DNA of 64,000 nucleotides from assembly GCA_014058405.1 (NCBI GenBank), contig CP047423.1, positions 2,418,001 to 2,482,000 on the forward strand. Direction: 5' to 3'. Below are positions 46,301 to 54,437 of the stretch, piece after piece. Under the pieces are notes generated by a model, which was given only the letters and a program-made list of their open reading frames with translations, was not told the origin of the DNA and ran no database searches. The first letter of the stretch is position 1; every line of letters starts with the position of its first letter. Source of the stretch: Candidatus Nitrospira kreftii (lineage in GTDB: Bacteria; Nitrospirota; Nitrospiria; Nitrospirales; Nitrospiraceae). The position numbers and the translations under genes were made by a program.

Positions 46301-46764
46301 CTTCACCTCATTCAACATGTTCGGTGCTTAAACAAGGTCGACTATGAGGCAGAGTGCTCCCCTCCTTCCTCATCTGCCTATGACAGCTATCAACACCTCC
46401 ATCTGTGTGTGGCCATAGCGAGGATGGTGATTAAAATTACGGGGACTCTACTTGTTTCCCTCGAATACGCAATCCGTCAAGATGCCCCTGTTCAGTAGAT
46501 CCGATTGGTCCTTCATGCACGATGAACCGAATGACCCGAGGAACACTCGCGGGAAGCCGCATATGAAGTGAGGAGACGTGCGTCCTCGCCATCACTTTTG
46601 CCCAAGAGACCACCCATTGAAAGGACGGAATGCCCAGATTACAATCCAAAGACTTGTTCGTTCGGTCTGGCCAACGCACCTCTACGATCGGTGGGACGAT
46701 GGGGCACACTATGCAGAGAACGACTCAGCCTTGCGCTAATACCTTGGCTGCAGCAAGAGGTAAC
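46301..46764. other. Long intergenic region with one doubtful ORF
   Basis: These 464 bp hold no gene that I can defend. One reverse-strand reading frame (46437-46592, MARTHVSSLHMRLPASVPRV onward, 51 residues) has no Shine-Dalgarno and is only a possibility. The region must hold the promoters of both flanking divergent genes. Confidence 0.35.
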
Positions 46765-47223
46765 ATGCTGCGGTCTCTGTTCATCGTTTTCGGAGTTCTC
46801 TTGGCATCCCCAGTCCATGCGGCAAGCCCTCTGGCAGCTCAAGTCTGTAGTCTGCTGACAGTCCCTACCTTATCGACTCTCCAGTCAAGCAAAGGGACCG
46901 GAGAAGGCTGCGCTTGGCAATGGCCGGATGCTCAGGCGCTGTCGGTCTATGTCCATATCCAGCAGCAAGATGAAACGGTGGATGCGATGAAACAGATCAT
47001 GGAAGCGAATTTACAGAATCCGGTCTTCAAGAAAGCCCCCTTCCCCGTCTGCACGGGAGGCGACATGGTGGTGGGGGATTTCAAGAACGGACGTGGCCCC
47101 GGTGGAGTGGGATACACAAAATGCTCTGGGTTTGTATTGACGTTCGGCTTCCAAGGGACGGAGGCTCACAAATATCTCCCCATCGTCGCAAAGAAACTCA
47201 CCGGCACAACCTTCAGTCGCTGA
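46765..47223 (+). CDS. Exported protein with conserved cysteines
   Basis: The 152-residue protein has a signal peptide (MLRSLFIVFGVLLASPVHA, cleavage after AA) and a mature domain with four Cys (AQVCSLL, GEGCAWQW, FPVCTGG and YTKCSGF) that may form two disulphides. A central Gly-rich stretch is VVGDFKNGRGPGGVGYTK. AGAGG stands before this ATG, and it gives a normal signal peptide, whereas an in-frame ATG at 46630 adds residues that look non-coding. Family not recognised. Confidence 0.7.
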   Translation: MLRSLFIVFGVLLASPVHAASPLAAQVCSLLTVPTLSTLQSSKGTGEGCAWQWPDAQALSVYVHIQQQDETVDAMKQIMEANLQNPVFKKAPFPVCTGGDMVVGDFKNGRGPGGVGYTKCSGFVLTFGFQGTEAHKYLPIVAKKLTGTTFSR

Positions 47224-47659
47224 AGGTCATCATTTTAGGGCCACCGTGAATTCTCCGCAGTCGACACTGATCCGACTCGGATGACGCACAGAACGGGATA
47301 TAACCTCACCGTCTCTGAATGTAACCCCGTTCTTCTCTTCGACCGGACTCAACCCATCATAGACAAAGTTGACATCTCACTTCCTGTGCTAAGCCCAATC
47401 GAAGTTTTGTTGGTTGTACCGGTGCGGTAGCCAGTTGCTTTCTCCACTTTTTCATATGGAGACTTTCTTCACACTCTTACGAATTCACATGAAACCCCCA
47501 GCCAGTAGCCTACCGATCTTTACACTGGTGCATGAGAGTCGGGAAACAAGCCTCTTCTCTGATGCTGTCCTTGTGGTAGACTCCACCCCCGCAACTCATG
47601 CCCATCGCCTCCAGCGGACCAGAGTTATGCTAGCCAAGTGATCGACTTGAGGTAGGCAG
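47224..47659. other. AT-rich intergenic region
   Basis: This stretch of 436 bp holds no supported gene; short frames (for example one at 47414) lack a Shine-Dalgarno. It precedes the AT-rich membrane protein gene and shares its base composition, unlike the surrounding GC-richer genes. Confidence 0.35.
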
Positions 47660-48823
47660 ATGCTTCGATGGATCAGAGGTCAATACTTCCCATCTGGATT
47701 CGATGAGTGGTGTGAACTAGTAGAAGCTTCCCCTGATTCAGGTCTCCCCAGCCTTACTTTTTCAAAGTACGTGCAGGAGCACCGCAAAGGCAGTTGGGGT
47801 GCTGCTGCCGAATCGTTTTTTACTTCAGTCACAAAACCAGAGACGCGTTGGTCCTATCTCAGAATTGACCCTTCCGGTGATTACATCAAACACCAGCTAA
47901 AATTGAAGTTTCCCGAAGAGCACAGAACTAGCGCGATAAGCACAGAAACAACACATGCTTGGCGGTTGAGTGTCAGTGGAATCTTCAAGCTCTTGGAATG
48001 CATCAATGCAAGGGTGGGATTGTGTTCTCTACAACCTATAGGTGGAACGCCGCATGTACGATTAGTTAATTGCATGATCAGGAAATTAGAGATCCCGGCC
48101 AAATCATCAATCCATCCGGGTGAAATTACTTTGGAACTAGATGGCAGCTGGATTGGCACATTGGTACTCGCACCTGGCTGTCTAAAGAATTTTCGTGTGA
48201 CCGGAGGAGGCATTGCGCAGATTGAATGTCCTCCGTCTGACAGTCAAAACCCCTTCGCCGGAGAAGTGTCGTTTAAAAATACTTTCGTTCCTTCCTCCTC
48301 AAGGGAAACCAAACTATTTTGTGGACCTCATGCCTATCGCAGTCTCTATGCCCACCTGAAGAAACTAGACAACTCACTGATGGCGAACTTAATGCGATCT
48401 CGCCAGCTTCGATCAGAACGAGCGGCGGAACAAGGAATTGCGAATGTTGCAAACTGGATCTATGGTGCATTCGCAGATTATGGGATGAGTCCAGGTAAGC
48501 CGATCTGTTGGGTGCTTGGTGCTTATATTCTTGCGTTCGTCGGTTGCTACAACTTTGATCCTGGCATGCTGGCAAAGTCAGATAGCTTTTACGTTGGAGC
48601 TTACTCTGTGCTGCTTGATGAAAACGGAGGCCGTTACACTCGATCTTTTCTACTTCCATTCCACTCGATCATTAATCCATTTGGGGTCTTCTTCGATACA
48701 CGAAAGATATTCGTACCAACCACAGGTTTGGGGAGCATGCTGTTAACCCTTCAAGGGTTGTTCTCCGATATCCTCCTGGTCATGACAGCATTGAGTATTA
48801 GGCGAAGGTATAAAGCCGAGTAA
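47660..48823 (+). CDS. Membrane protein of unknown function, AT-rich
   Basis: The 387-residue protein has a long soluble part (1-275) with no obvious domain, then an ANWIYGAFADYGMSPGKPIC stretch followed by a membrane segment (WVLGAYILAFVGCYNFDP), a polar loop of about 60 residues, and a second segment (MLLTLQGLFSDILLVMTALS). This C-terminal layout (two membrane helices around a soluble loop, with a closing LSIRRRY) is like the tail of some pentapeptide-repeat membrane proteins, but the repeats are absent. Codon use and GC are visibly lower than in the neighbours, which hints at transfer. Confidence 0.65.
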   Translation: MLRWIRGQYFPSGFDEWCELVEASPDSGLPSLTFSKYVQEHRKGSWGAAAESFFTSVTKPETRWSYLRIDPSGDYIKHQLKLKFPEEHRTSAISTETTHAWRLSVSGIFKLLECINARVGLCSLQPIGGTPHVRLVNCMIRKLEIPAKSSIHPGEITLELDGSWIGTLVLAPGCLKNFRVTGGGIAQIECPPSDSQNPFAGEVSFKNTFVPSSSRETKLFCGPHAYRSLYAHLKKLDNSLMANLMRSRQLRSERAAEQGIANVANWIYGAFADYGMSPGKPICWVLGAYILAFVGCYNFDPGMLAKSDSFYVGAYSVLLDENGGRYTRSFLLPFHSIINPFGVFFDTRKIFVPTTGLGSMLLTLQGLFSDILLVMTALSIRRRYKAE

Positions 48824-48871
48824 TGGCAGCCATGGTCCACCTCAGGTGGATTTCCTGGTATACTTGAAGGT

Positions 48872-49024
48872 ATGCCTACAAAAAAGCCATCACTAGGTTC
48901 GGCCCGAGCCTCCAAGCGTAAATCTAAGGTCTTCGGCGGGTTCAGCAAAAAAACCGACAAGCCGCTTCCTGATACCAGTCGGATACCGTGGTTTCCGCCC
49001 ATGACAAAGACTGGCTGTCGCTAG
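48872..49024 (+). CDS. Possible 50-residue basic protein
   Basis: The frame reads MPTKKPSLGSARASKRKSKV, then FGGFSKKTDKPLPDTSRIPW and FPPMTKTGCR. It is strongly basic (Lys/Arg rich), with GAAGG close before the ATG. It starts 48 bp after the membrane protein gene. No domain is recognised; basic peptides of this kind may bind nucleic acid. The short length keeps confidence low. Confidence 0.4.
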   Translation: MPTKKPSLGSARASKRKSKVFGGFSKKTDKPLPDTSRIPWFPPMTKTGCR

Positions 49025-49300
49025 GTTGGTCCGGGCCCTCCTGAGTCAGCTCCGGCCCTCTGAATACGGCTCCGGGGCAGACGTCTAAGCTCGCCTTGAC
49101 AATGGCATCAATTGGGGTCAAGTCTTGCTTCGTGCATCATTCTTTCCACCGCGCATTCTTGAAGCACCTGACGGTATAGTGGAGCGAGAACACGCTGCAC
49201 CTACCTGAGCGGCACCTCTCACATTCATACATTGTCGTACCAAGCATTAGCCTTACCCTCAACATAAGAAGATTTAGCGACTTTGTGGAGCAGCTCTGCA
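49025..49300. other. Intergenic region with transposase-like flank words
   Basis: This part has no supported gene. It contains CAATTGGGGTCAAGTCTTGC (49109-49128), which resembles sequences that accompany REP-associated or other Y1 transposase genes, recalled from general experience. No transposase is left, so it would be at most a relic. The terminator of hsp20 begins at its right edge. Confidence 0.35.
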
Positions 49301-49332
49301 AAAGAAAAAGGCCCGCCTGGGAGGCGGGCCTT
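49301..49332 (-). terminator. Terminator of hsp20 (GGCCCGCCT hairpin)
   Basis: On the reverse strand the arms AAGGCCCGCCT and AGGCGGGCCTT (11 bp) enclose a 3-base loop and are followed by TTTTTCTTT. It lies 28 bp after the hsp20 stop. Confidence 0.88.
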
Positions 49333-49359
49333 CATTGTACGAATCCTCTGCGAAGCGAC

Positions 49360-49809
49360 TTACGCCACCTTTACTTCGATGGCCTTTGGTTTCGCCTTCT
49401 CCGACTTCGGCAGATGGAGATTGAGGACTCCATCCTTGAACTCGGCCTTCACCTTGTCGTCGTCAATCACATCGGGCAAAGAGAAGGTTCGAACGAAACT
49501 ACCGTACGATCGCTCGATCCGATGATACTTCTTCCCCTTCTCTTCCTTCTCGTGCTTGCGCTCTCCCTGAATCGTAAGGACCCCATCTTCCAGTGTGACT
49601 TTCACGTCCTCTTTCTTCACATCAGGGATCTCAGCCTTGATCTGGTATTCCCCTTCCGTTTCACTGATATCGACGGAGGGCGTCCAATCCGCGACAATCA
49701 TAGTCTCCTTGCCGTTGGACGACCGTGTCGCCGGACGCGCAAACATGCGATTCAACCGATCTGAAACTTCCTCCAACTCTCGAAACGGATCCCATCGTAC
49801 CAGTGCCAT
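49360..49809 (-). CDS. Small heat-shock protein Hsp20
   Basis: The 149-residue protein starts MALVRWDPFRELEEVSDRLN, the usual class A beginning, and has the alpha-crystallin domain (TPSVDISETEGEYQIKAEIP, EDVKVTLEDGVLTIQGERK, IERSYGSFVRTFSLP) and the GVLNLHLPK signature at its end. It forms oligomers that hold denatured proteins for refolding by other chaperones. AAGGAGG before the ATG, an upstream promoter candidate and a strong terminator make it a single-gene unit. Confidence 0.95.
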   Translation of the reverse strand: MALVRWDPFRELEEVSDRLNRMFARPATRSSNGKETMIVADWTPSVDISETEGEYQIKAEIPDVKKEDVKVTLEDGVLTIQGERKHEKEEKGKKYHRIERSYGSFVRTFSLPDVIDDDKVKAEFKDGVLNLHLPKSEKAKPKAIEVKVA

Positions 49810-49888
49810 GGTAACCTCCTTCTGGGTTTGCCTATTGGATTTTCAGGTTATCGCTACTGGCGCTGCGTCGACTCAACTGCCTGATTGG

Positions 49889-49916
49889 TAGATAAACCTG
49901 ACCAAGAGGAAGTCAA
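49889..49916 (-). promoter_or_regulatory. Candidate promoter of hsp20
   Basis: Reverse-strand TTGACT (49916-49911) and TATCTA (49894-49889) are 16 bp apart, about 80 bp before the start. The -10 is poor for sigma-70; the CCCTTGACT half resembles a heat-shock -35 (CTTGA), which suits a chaperone gene. Confidence 0.35.
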
Positions 49917-49947
49917 GGGCCTGGGAAGGTCGCGGTAAATACAGGTG

Positions 49948-51081
49948 TTAGCGTTGATCGATAGGCACATACGGTCGATTGTGCTCGCCGGAGTAGATTT
50001 GGTCGGGACGGAACAGTTTATTTTCCCGCAACTGTTCCAGCCAATGGGCGAGCCAGCCCGAGACTCGGGATATCGCAAAGAGCGGGGTAAAGAGGTCTAC
50101 GCTGATGCCCATTTTGTCGTAAATGATGCCTGAATAAAAATCCACGTTCGGATAGATACCTTTGCTGCTCAAGGATTCTCCGGCCGCAGCTTCCACTTCC
50201 AAGGCCACTTCATACAGCGGCGAGCTTCCTGATTCGGCAAATAGCCGGCGACAGAGTTGTTGCAGCACCGTCGCACGAGGATCTTTTACTTTATAGACAC
50301 GGTGACCGAATCCCATCAGCTTTTTCTTGCTCTCCATGGCGCGTGTGACATACGACCGCGCCTTGTCGGCGGTGCCGATCTCTCTGAGCATCACCACCAC
50401 TTCCTCGTTCGCGCCCCCGTGTAAGGGACCTTTCAAGGCACCGATAGAAGACGCGACGACGGTATAGGGATCGGCCAGAGTCGACGCCGTCACCAATCCG
50501 GTAAAGGTAGACGCATTCATCGTATGCTCGGCATGAAGAATGAGGCAGTCATCGAAAATATCGGCCCACAATGACGGAGCCACGGACTCCGTGAGCATGT
50601 ACAAAAAGTTCTCGCTGAAGCCGAGATCATCGCGCGGAGGGATCGGATCGTCTCCGTGCCGCAGTCTCGCCCAGGCAGCCACGATCGTCGGTAATTTAGC
50701 CACGAGCCGCACCGCGCTCCAATAGTTATTTTCCACGTTCTTGACGTTGCGACCTGGGTAAAACATCCCGAGCGCCGCCACCGCTGCTTGCAACGCGTCC
50801 ATCGGATGGCCCTGTTCAGGCAAGCATTTCAGCAAATCGACGATGCGGAACTTGATGCGTCGATGATGGGTGACGTCCTTGTTCCATTGTTGGAACTCGG
50901 TGGCCGACGGGAGGTGGCCGAAGAGAAGAAGATACGCTGTTTCCAGGTAGGACGATTCGGCGCAGAGCGTCTCGACTCGAATCCCGCGATACTCAAGAAT
51001 CCCACGCTGGCCATCGACATCGCTGATCGATGACGTCGCGGCTGGAACACCGGCTAAACCCGGCATGAAGTCATGCGGCAT
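49948..51081 (-). CDS. gltA: Citrate synthase
   Basis: The 377-residue enzyme condenses oxaloacetate and acetyl-CoA. The catalytic residues are seen as His in LHAEHTMNASTF, His in GALKGPLHGGANEE and Asp in IYPNVDFYSGIIY; the CoA-binding FGHRVYKVKDPRA is also present. It is of the shorter type (as in B. subtilis CitZ), without the long N-terminal regulatory region of E. coli GltA. In organisms with a reductive TCA cycle the same reaction can run towards cleavage under some conditions (known for other taxa). A -10 motif TATGATAGG lies about 55 bp upstream. Confidence 0.95.
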   Translation of the reverse strand: MPHDFMPGLAGVPAATSSISDVDGQRGILEYRGIRVETLCAESSYLETAYLLLFGHLPSATEFQQWNKDVTHHRRIKFRIVDLLKCLPEQGHPMDALQAAVAALGMFYPGRNVKNVENNYWSAVRLVAKLPTIVAAWARLRHGDDPIPPRDDLGFSENFLYMLTESVAPSLWADIFDDCLILHAEHTMNASTFTGLVTASTLADPYTVVASSIGALKGPLHGGANEEVVVMLREIGTADKARSYVTRAMESKKKLMGFGHRVYKVKDPRATVLQQLCRRLFAESGSSPLYEVALEVEAAAGESLSSKGIYPNVDFYSGIIYDKMGISVDLFTPLFAISRVSGWLAHWLEQLRENKLFRPDQIYSGEHNRPYVPIDQR

Positions 51082-51130
51082 AACCCACCAGCAATTGGAG
51101 ACAAGGTTCTACGTTGATACGTGCCATTAC

Positions 51131-51139
51131 CCTATCATA
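51131..51139 (-). promoter_or_regulatory. Recurrent -10-like motif TATGATAGG before gltA
   Basis: Reverse-strand TATGATAGG lies 50-58 bp before the gltA start, the same word as before the DUF1844 gene and malic enzyme. A TTGC stands 14-20 bases further up. Confidence 0.4.
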
Positions 51140-51214
51140 GCTCCGTGCCATTCTTGCAATGGAATATCGTGGTTGGCATACTGACCACAGCCAACGTACG
51201 AGCGCGATCAGGCC

Positions 51215-51631
51215 ATGTTCAATGCGGTACGAGAGACGTGGATGCGACGAGCAGGCGTCATCGTCTGCTTTCTGGTTTTAACGGTGGAATTCCTCGGGCC
51301 GTCTCTCGTCATGGCCGACGATGGTGTTGTGGCCTTCGCAGTGGTCAGCGAGGATCCCAAGGATACGGCGCGAGTACCAGCCAGAATCGCCATCGACGGG
51401 ACGGTTTCACAAATGAGATTGCTGGCGTCGGAACAGATTCTTTCCAACCTGATTTGGAAGAAACTGGAAATCTGCCACGCGCTCAAGCTGGAAGGGCACA
51501 AGTCTCAAGACGGATTCCACGTCCTGTCGGTTCGGGCCATTGATGCCGCCATGTTACCGATGGTGTTGCAGGGATTTGCCGGAGATTGTCTGCTACGAAA
51601 GGCCTTGGAGATCGCGCCCTTTGTCGATTGA
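51215..51631 (+). CDS. Exported protein of unknown function
   Basis: The 138-residue protein has a signal peptide (RRAGVIVCFLVLTVEFLGPS, cleavage after MA) and a short mature part with VVAFAVVSEDPKDTARVPAR, DGTVSQMRLLASEQILSNLI and a Cys pair (EICHALKLEG, AGDCLLRKAL). The start may be the second Met (51242), which gives a standard signal. It is divergent from gltA and convergent with the next gene. Family not recognised. Confidence 0.65.
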   Translation: MFNAVRETWMRRAGVIVCFLVLTVEFLGPSLVMADDGVVAFAVVSEDPKDTARVPARIAIDGTVSQMRLLASEQILSNLIWKKLEICHALKLEGHKSQDGFHVLSVRAIDAAMLPMVLQGFAGDCLLRKALEIAPFVD

Positions 51632-51649
51632 GCATGGAGGCCTTGTCGT

Positions 51650-52024
51650 TCACATCATGCAGTCCGGACAACGATCGGGTTCCTGGTCTGAATCGCATTC
51701 CTCCATCGTCAACGGGAACAATATCTCGCAGGATCGGCAGGGTCGAATTTCGAAATAGGGAACACCATGCTCATCGATGTCCGTCGGAAGCAGAAGCTCG
51801 CGCGGATCGTAGCCTACAAGCCCTCCGTCATGGAACTTCACCACAGCAAGGCGGTCGTTAAAAACCTCGAAGATAGCTTCTTGCTCCTGGCGCGCAAGAA
51901 CATGGCCGAGCACAAAAACCGGCTGTCCCTTACGTTTGATACGAAGGTCCTTCAGGGTCCGCTCCGAGGCGGTGGTGCAGGCAAATTGACCGGCTGAGCT
52001 GGTTCCGACCCACGGCATGGACAA
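51650..52024 (-). CDS. Protein with C-terminal zinc-ribbon-like CxxC pair
   Basis: The 124-residue protein has an SH3-like beta region in the middle (GQPVFVLGHVLARQEQEAIF, VKFHDGGLVGYDPRELLLPT) and a C-terminal Cys cluster: IRPCRSCEILFP, then DRCPDCMM. The two CxxC pairs should bind one zinc. No membrane or signal segment is present. The start is probably the first Met, although an internal Met is possible. Function not recognised. Confidence 0.7.
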   Translation of the reverse strand: MSMPWVGTSSAGQFACTTASERTLKDLRIKRKGQPVFVLGHVLARQEQEAIFEVFNDRLAVVKFHDGGLVGYDPRELLLPTDIDEHGVPYFEIRPCRSCEILFPLTMEECDSDQEPDRCPDCMM

Positions 52025-52111
52025 TCCTATGGCACAACAGTTACTGTTCGGGATCTAAGCATAGACTGAAAAAAATCGTCAAGGCGTGTTTTTCTCACCA
52101 AGGAGTTACTT

Positions 52112-52462
52112 ATGGCGGATATCACGATCTATCACAAACCAACCTGTACGACATGTCGACAAGCAGTCCAGCTGCTCAAAGAGAGCGGCCAATCCTTTAC
52201 GGCAATCAACTATTATGAACGCGCATTTACCAAGACGCAGCTCAAAGCGATTCTGAAGAAGGCCGGCTTGTCCCCTCGAGACGTGCTCCGAACTAAAGAA
52301 GACATCTACCAGGAGCTCGGTTTGGGGAAGAAACAACTCTCCGATGACCAGCTCCTCGATATGATGGTCCAGCACCCGGACCTTATTCAACGGCCGATTG
52401 TCGAAAAGGGCGACCAGGCGATGCTTGCGAGGCCTGCCGATTCGATCAAGAAACTCCTCTAG
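52112..52462 (+). CDS. ArsC/Spx-family thioredoxin-fold protein
   Basis: The 116-residue protein MADITIYHKPTCTTCRQAVQ has the glutaredoxin-type CxxC (Cys12 and Cys15) and the typical ArsC-like core: YYERAFTKTQLKAILKKAGL, MVQHPDLIQRPIVEKGDQA. The RPI motif is the family cis-Pro region. The ArsC type reduces arsenate with thiols, while Spx proteins regulate RNA polymerase; here the CxxC and small size favour a reductase-like role, but no ars genes stand nearby. AAGGAG before the ATG supports the start. Confidence 0.85.
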   Translation: MADITIYHKPTCTTCRQAVQLLKESGQSFTAINYYERAFTKTQLKAILKKAGLSPRDVLRTKEDIYQELGLGKKQLSDDQLLDMMVQHPDLIQRPIVEKGDQAMLARPADSIKKLL

Positions 52463-52487
52463 CAGGATGCTGAAAAAGTCCGCACTT
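52461..52487. repeat. Repeat-family word AGCAGGATGCTGAAAAAGTC
   Basis: The stretch AGCAGGATGCTGAAAAAGTCCGC starts at the tail of the ArsC-like gene and reaches into the intergenic gap before RNase D. From memory, GGATGCTGAAAAAGTCCGCC is the start of an intergenic repeat that is frequent in Nitrospira and some deltaproteobacterial genomes. Only one fragment is seen here. Confidence 0.4.
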
Positions 52488-53697
52488 AGGAGTCTGATAT
52501 TTCGGCCGAAGGTGACCACCGAACGGCCAGGATGTCCGGATCGACCGTCACGGCCAGTTTTCCATCCAGCGCGTTAAGCAGGACATCTCCAACGAGGATG
52601 CGACGCCATCCTCGCAGAAGTGGGAGCTCCAGAGCAGCGCGATCGGTTTTGGCATCGACCAATGCCTGCAAGTCTGCTGTCGTTGCCAGCAGAGTCGGCG
52701 CGATCTCTGCTTTGAGAGCGCACGCCTTCACGAGCGCCTGCAGGAGTTCGACCAGCCCGGTAGACTCCGGTTCCGGTTTGCGCTCTTTCGAGAGCACGGG
52801 CCAGGCAGAGGGAGGAAGCGCCATGGCCGCTTGGATGATGTTTAACAGAATCTCTCCGTTGCGATCCGCCTCCGAGCTATGGAGGCCTCTCACTTTGCGC
52901 AATTCGTCCATCTGTCTCGGGGGATGCCGTGCCAGCTGGAGCAGGACTTCATCCCGAACGACCCGACTGCGAGGGACATTTCGACGTTTCGCTTCCCCTT
53001 CCCGCCAGGCCGCAAGTTCACGAAGAATCGCAGCCGACTTCGGCTTGAGCTGATCCCACCCTCGGATACGTTGATAGCGCTCTTGCGGCTCGCGCCGAGT
53101 CTCGCTGACAACCCCCTCAAGGCGAGCGAACTCTTCGTGCGCCCATGGCAGCCGTCCAAGCTTCGACAACCGGCTGTGTAAATGATCATGAATTGCCAAC
53201 AGAAAGGTCACATCATCCAGCGCGTAGGCGAGTTGCTCATGAGACAGCGGGCGGGCACTCCAATTCGTAAAGGTATGCGCCTTATCCAACTTCTTCCCAT
53301 GCACTCGTTGAACCAGATTGGCATAGGCGACCTGGGAGCCGAACCCCACCATCGCGGCGGCGATCTGAGTATCGAAAAAGGGTTTGGGGATCTGTCCGGC
53401 ATGGACCGCAAACAGATCGAGATCTTGCCGCCCCGCGTGCACCACTTTTTCGACTCCCGGATCACAGACGATCTCCCAGAACATATCCAGCGCTTCATTC
53501 GATTGGACGGCTGGAAAATCGATGATGGCGGCCGTGCGTTCCGTTGCGACTTGAATCAGCTCAAGCTTCGGCACGAAGCTATCTTCGCCTACGAATTCCG
53601 TATCTAATGCCAACCGCGGGCTATCTTTCAGTTGCTCGCACAACTCGCTCAACCCGGTCGAGCTCGTAATGTAGTGATGCGGTGTGGGTATTGTCAC
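52486..53697 (-). CDS. rnd: Ribonuclease D
   Basis: The 403-residue protein has the DEDD exonuclease motifs LALDTEFVGEDSF, VVHAGRQDLDLF and YALDDVTFLLAIHDHL (DEDDy type), and HRDC-like helical domains after about residue 210 (LRELAAWREGEAKRRNVPRS, LHSSEADRNGEIL). RNase D trims tRNA and other small RNA 3' ends. The GTG at 53697 was chosen because the family starts near VTIPTPHHYITSSTGLSELC. The frame continues up to 53943, overlapping the J-domain gene by 239 bp, with non-family residues. Confidence 0.9.
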   Translation of the reverse strand: MTIPTPHHYITSSTGLSELCEQLKDSPRLALDTEFVGEDSFVPKLELIQVATERTAAIIDFPAVQSNEALDMFWEIVCDPGVEKVVHAGRQDLDLFAVHAGQIPKPFFDTQIAAAMVGFGSQVAYANLVQRVHGKKLDKAHTFTNWSARPLSHEQLAYALDDVTFLLAIHDHLHSRLSKLGRLPWAHEEFARLEGVVSETRREPQERYQRIRGWDQLKPKSAAILRELAAWREGEAKRRNVPRSRVVRDEVLLQLARHPPRQMDELRKVRGLHSSEADRNGEILLNIIQAAMALPPSAWPVLSKERKPEPESTGLVELLQALVKACALKAEIAPTLLATTADLQALVDAKTDRAALELPLLRGWRRILVGDVLLNALDGKLAVTVDPDILAVRWSPSAEISDS

Positions 53698-53704
53698 AGG
53701 CCTG

Positions 53705-54334
53705 TTACTCAGAAGGGGAATAGGGTCGATCGGGAGGTCGCATCGGTTCCGTGTTGCTGAGGCTGAGATATTCTTTGAGAAACTGATACGCTTCCAGCAT
53801 CCGGCGGAGCTCAGGCTCTGAACTCCGGTCGCCGTTGTTCGAATCAGGATGGAGTTGCTTGGCTTTGTTGCGGAAGGCCGCCGTGACATCAGCGAGAGAA
53901 CTACCGAACTCCACCCCCATGATGGCGTAGGCGTCCACCGCATTGTTCACGGTCGTGGGATTCTCCGATAAGCCGCCACTCCCACTGGCGGCCTTCAGCA
54001 TGTCCGCAAGACTGACTCGTTTCCGCCGACGTCGCGGGCGTTCGCGAATTTCGCTGTCGAACTCGTCCCAACGGTCTTCCACGAACTCCAACCGAGACTC
54101 GAGTCGCATGGCACCGCTCAGGTCGCGGATCACTTCCAATTCTTCTTCGATTTCGATCAGCGACTTAATGATCTCCTCCAGTCCATGTTCGACCTGAAAA
54201 AACCCATCGACCCGGTCTTCCATCATCGTCTCGACGGCACATTCCAAACTGTCTTCGGTTTTCGATCGTAGGGAAGCAATCCGCTTTTGCATCCCGCTGC
54301 GAAATTTGAGAAATTTTGCCGTTGAAAATGGCAT
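53705..54334 (-). CDS. J-domain protein with N-terminal helical part
   Basis: The 209-residue protein has a predicted helical, charged N-terminal two thirds (MPFSTAKFLKFRSGMQKRIA, then VDGFFQVEHGLEEIIKSLIE) and a C-terminal J domain: VDAYAIMGVEFGSSLADVTA, with the HPD motif in AKQLHPDSNNGD and LRRMLEAYQFLKEYLSL. J domains stimulate DnaK ATPase and recruit it to clients, so the N-terminal part may choose the client. GAGGGG stands before the ATG. It overlaps nothing and is followed 7 bp later by rnd, so the two are probably co-transcribed. Confidence 0.85.
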   Translation of the reverse strand: MPFSTAKFLKFRSGMQKRIASLRSKTEDSLECAVETMMEDRVDGFFQVEHGLEEIIKSLIEIEEELEVIRDLSGAMRLESRLEFVEDRWDEFDSEIRERPRRRRKRVSLADMLKAASGSGGLSENPTTVNNAVDAYAIMGVEFGSSLADVTAAFRNKAKQLHPDSNNGDRSSEPELRRMLEAYQFLKEYLSLSNTEPMRPPDRPYSPSE

Positions 54335-54437
54335 CGGTCCCCTCTAACTCCTGAGAGGCCGCATTCTACCACAGCCACAGCTGCGGTCTGAAGGCTACAA
54401 AAACATATCTGTGGCAGACAGGTCACCGGCGGATGAG

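Noticed and set aside
53698-53943. An 82-codon N-terminal extension of RNase D
   Set aside because: It would overlap the J-domain gene by 239 bp and has no similarity to the family; the GTG at 53697 gives the normal start.
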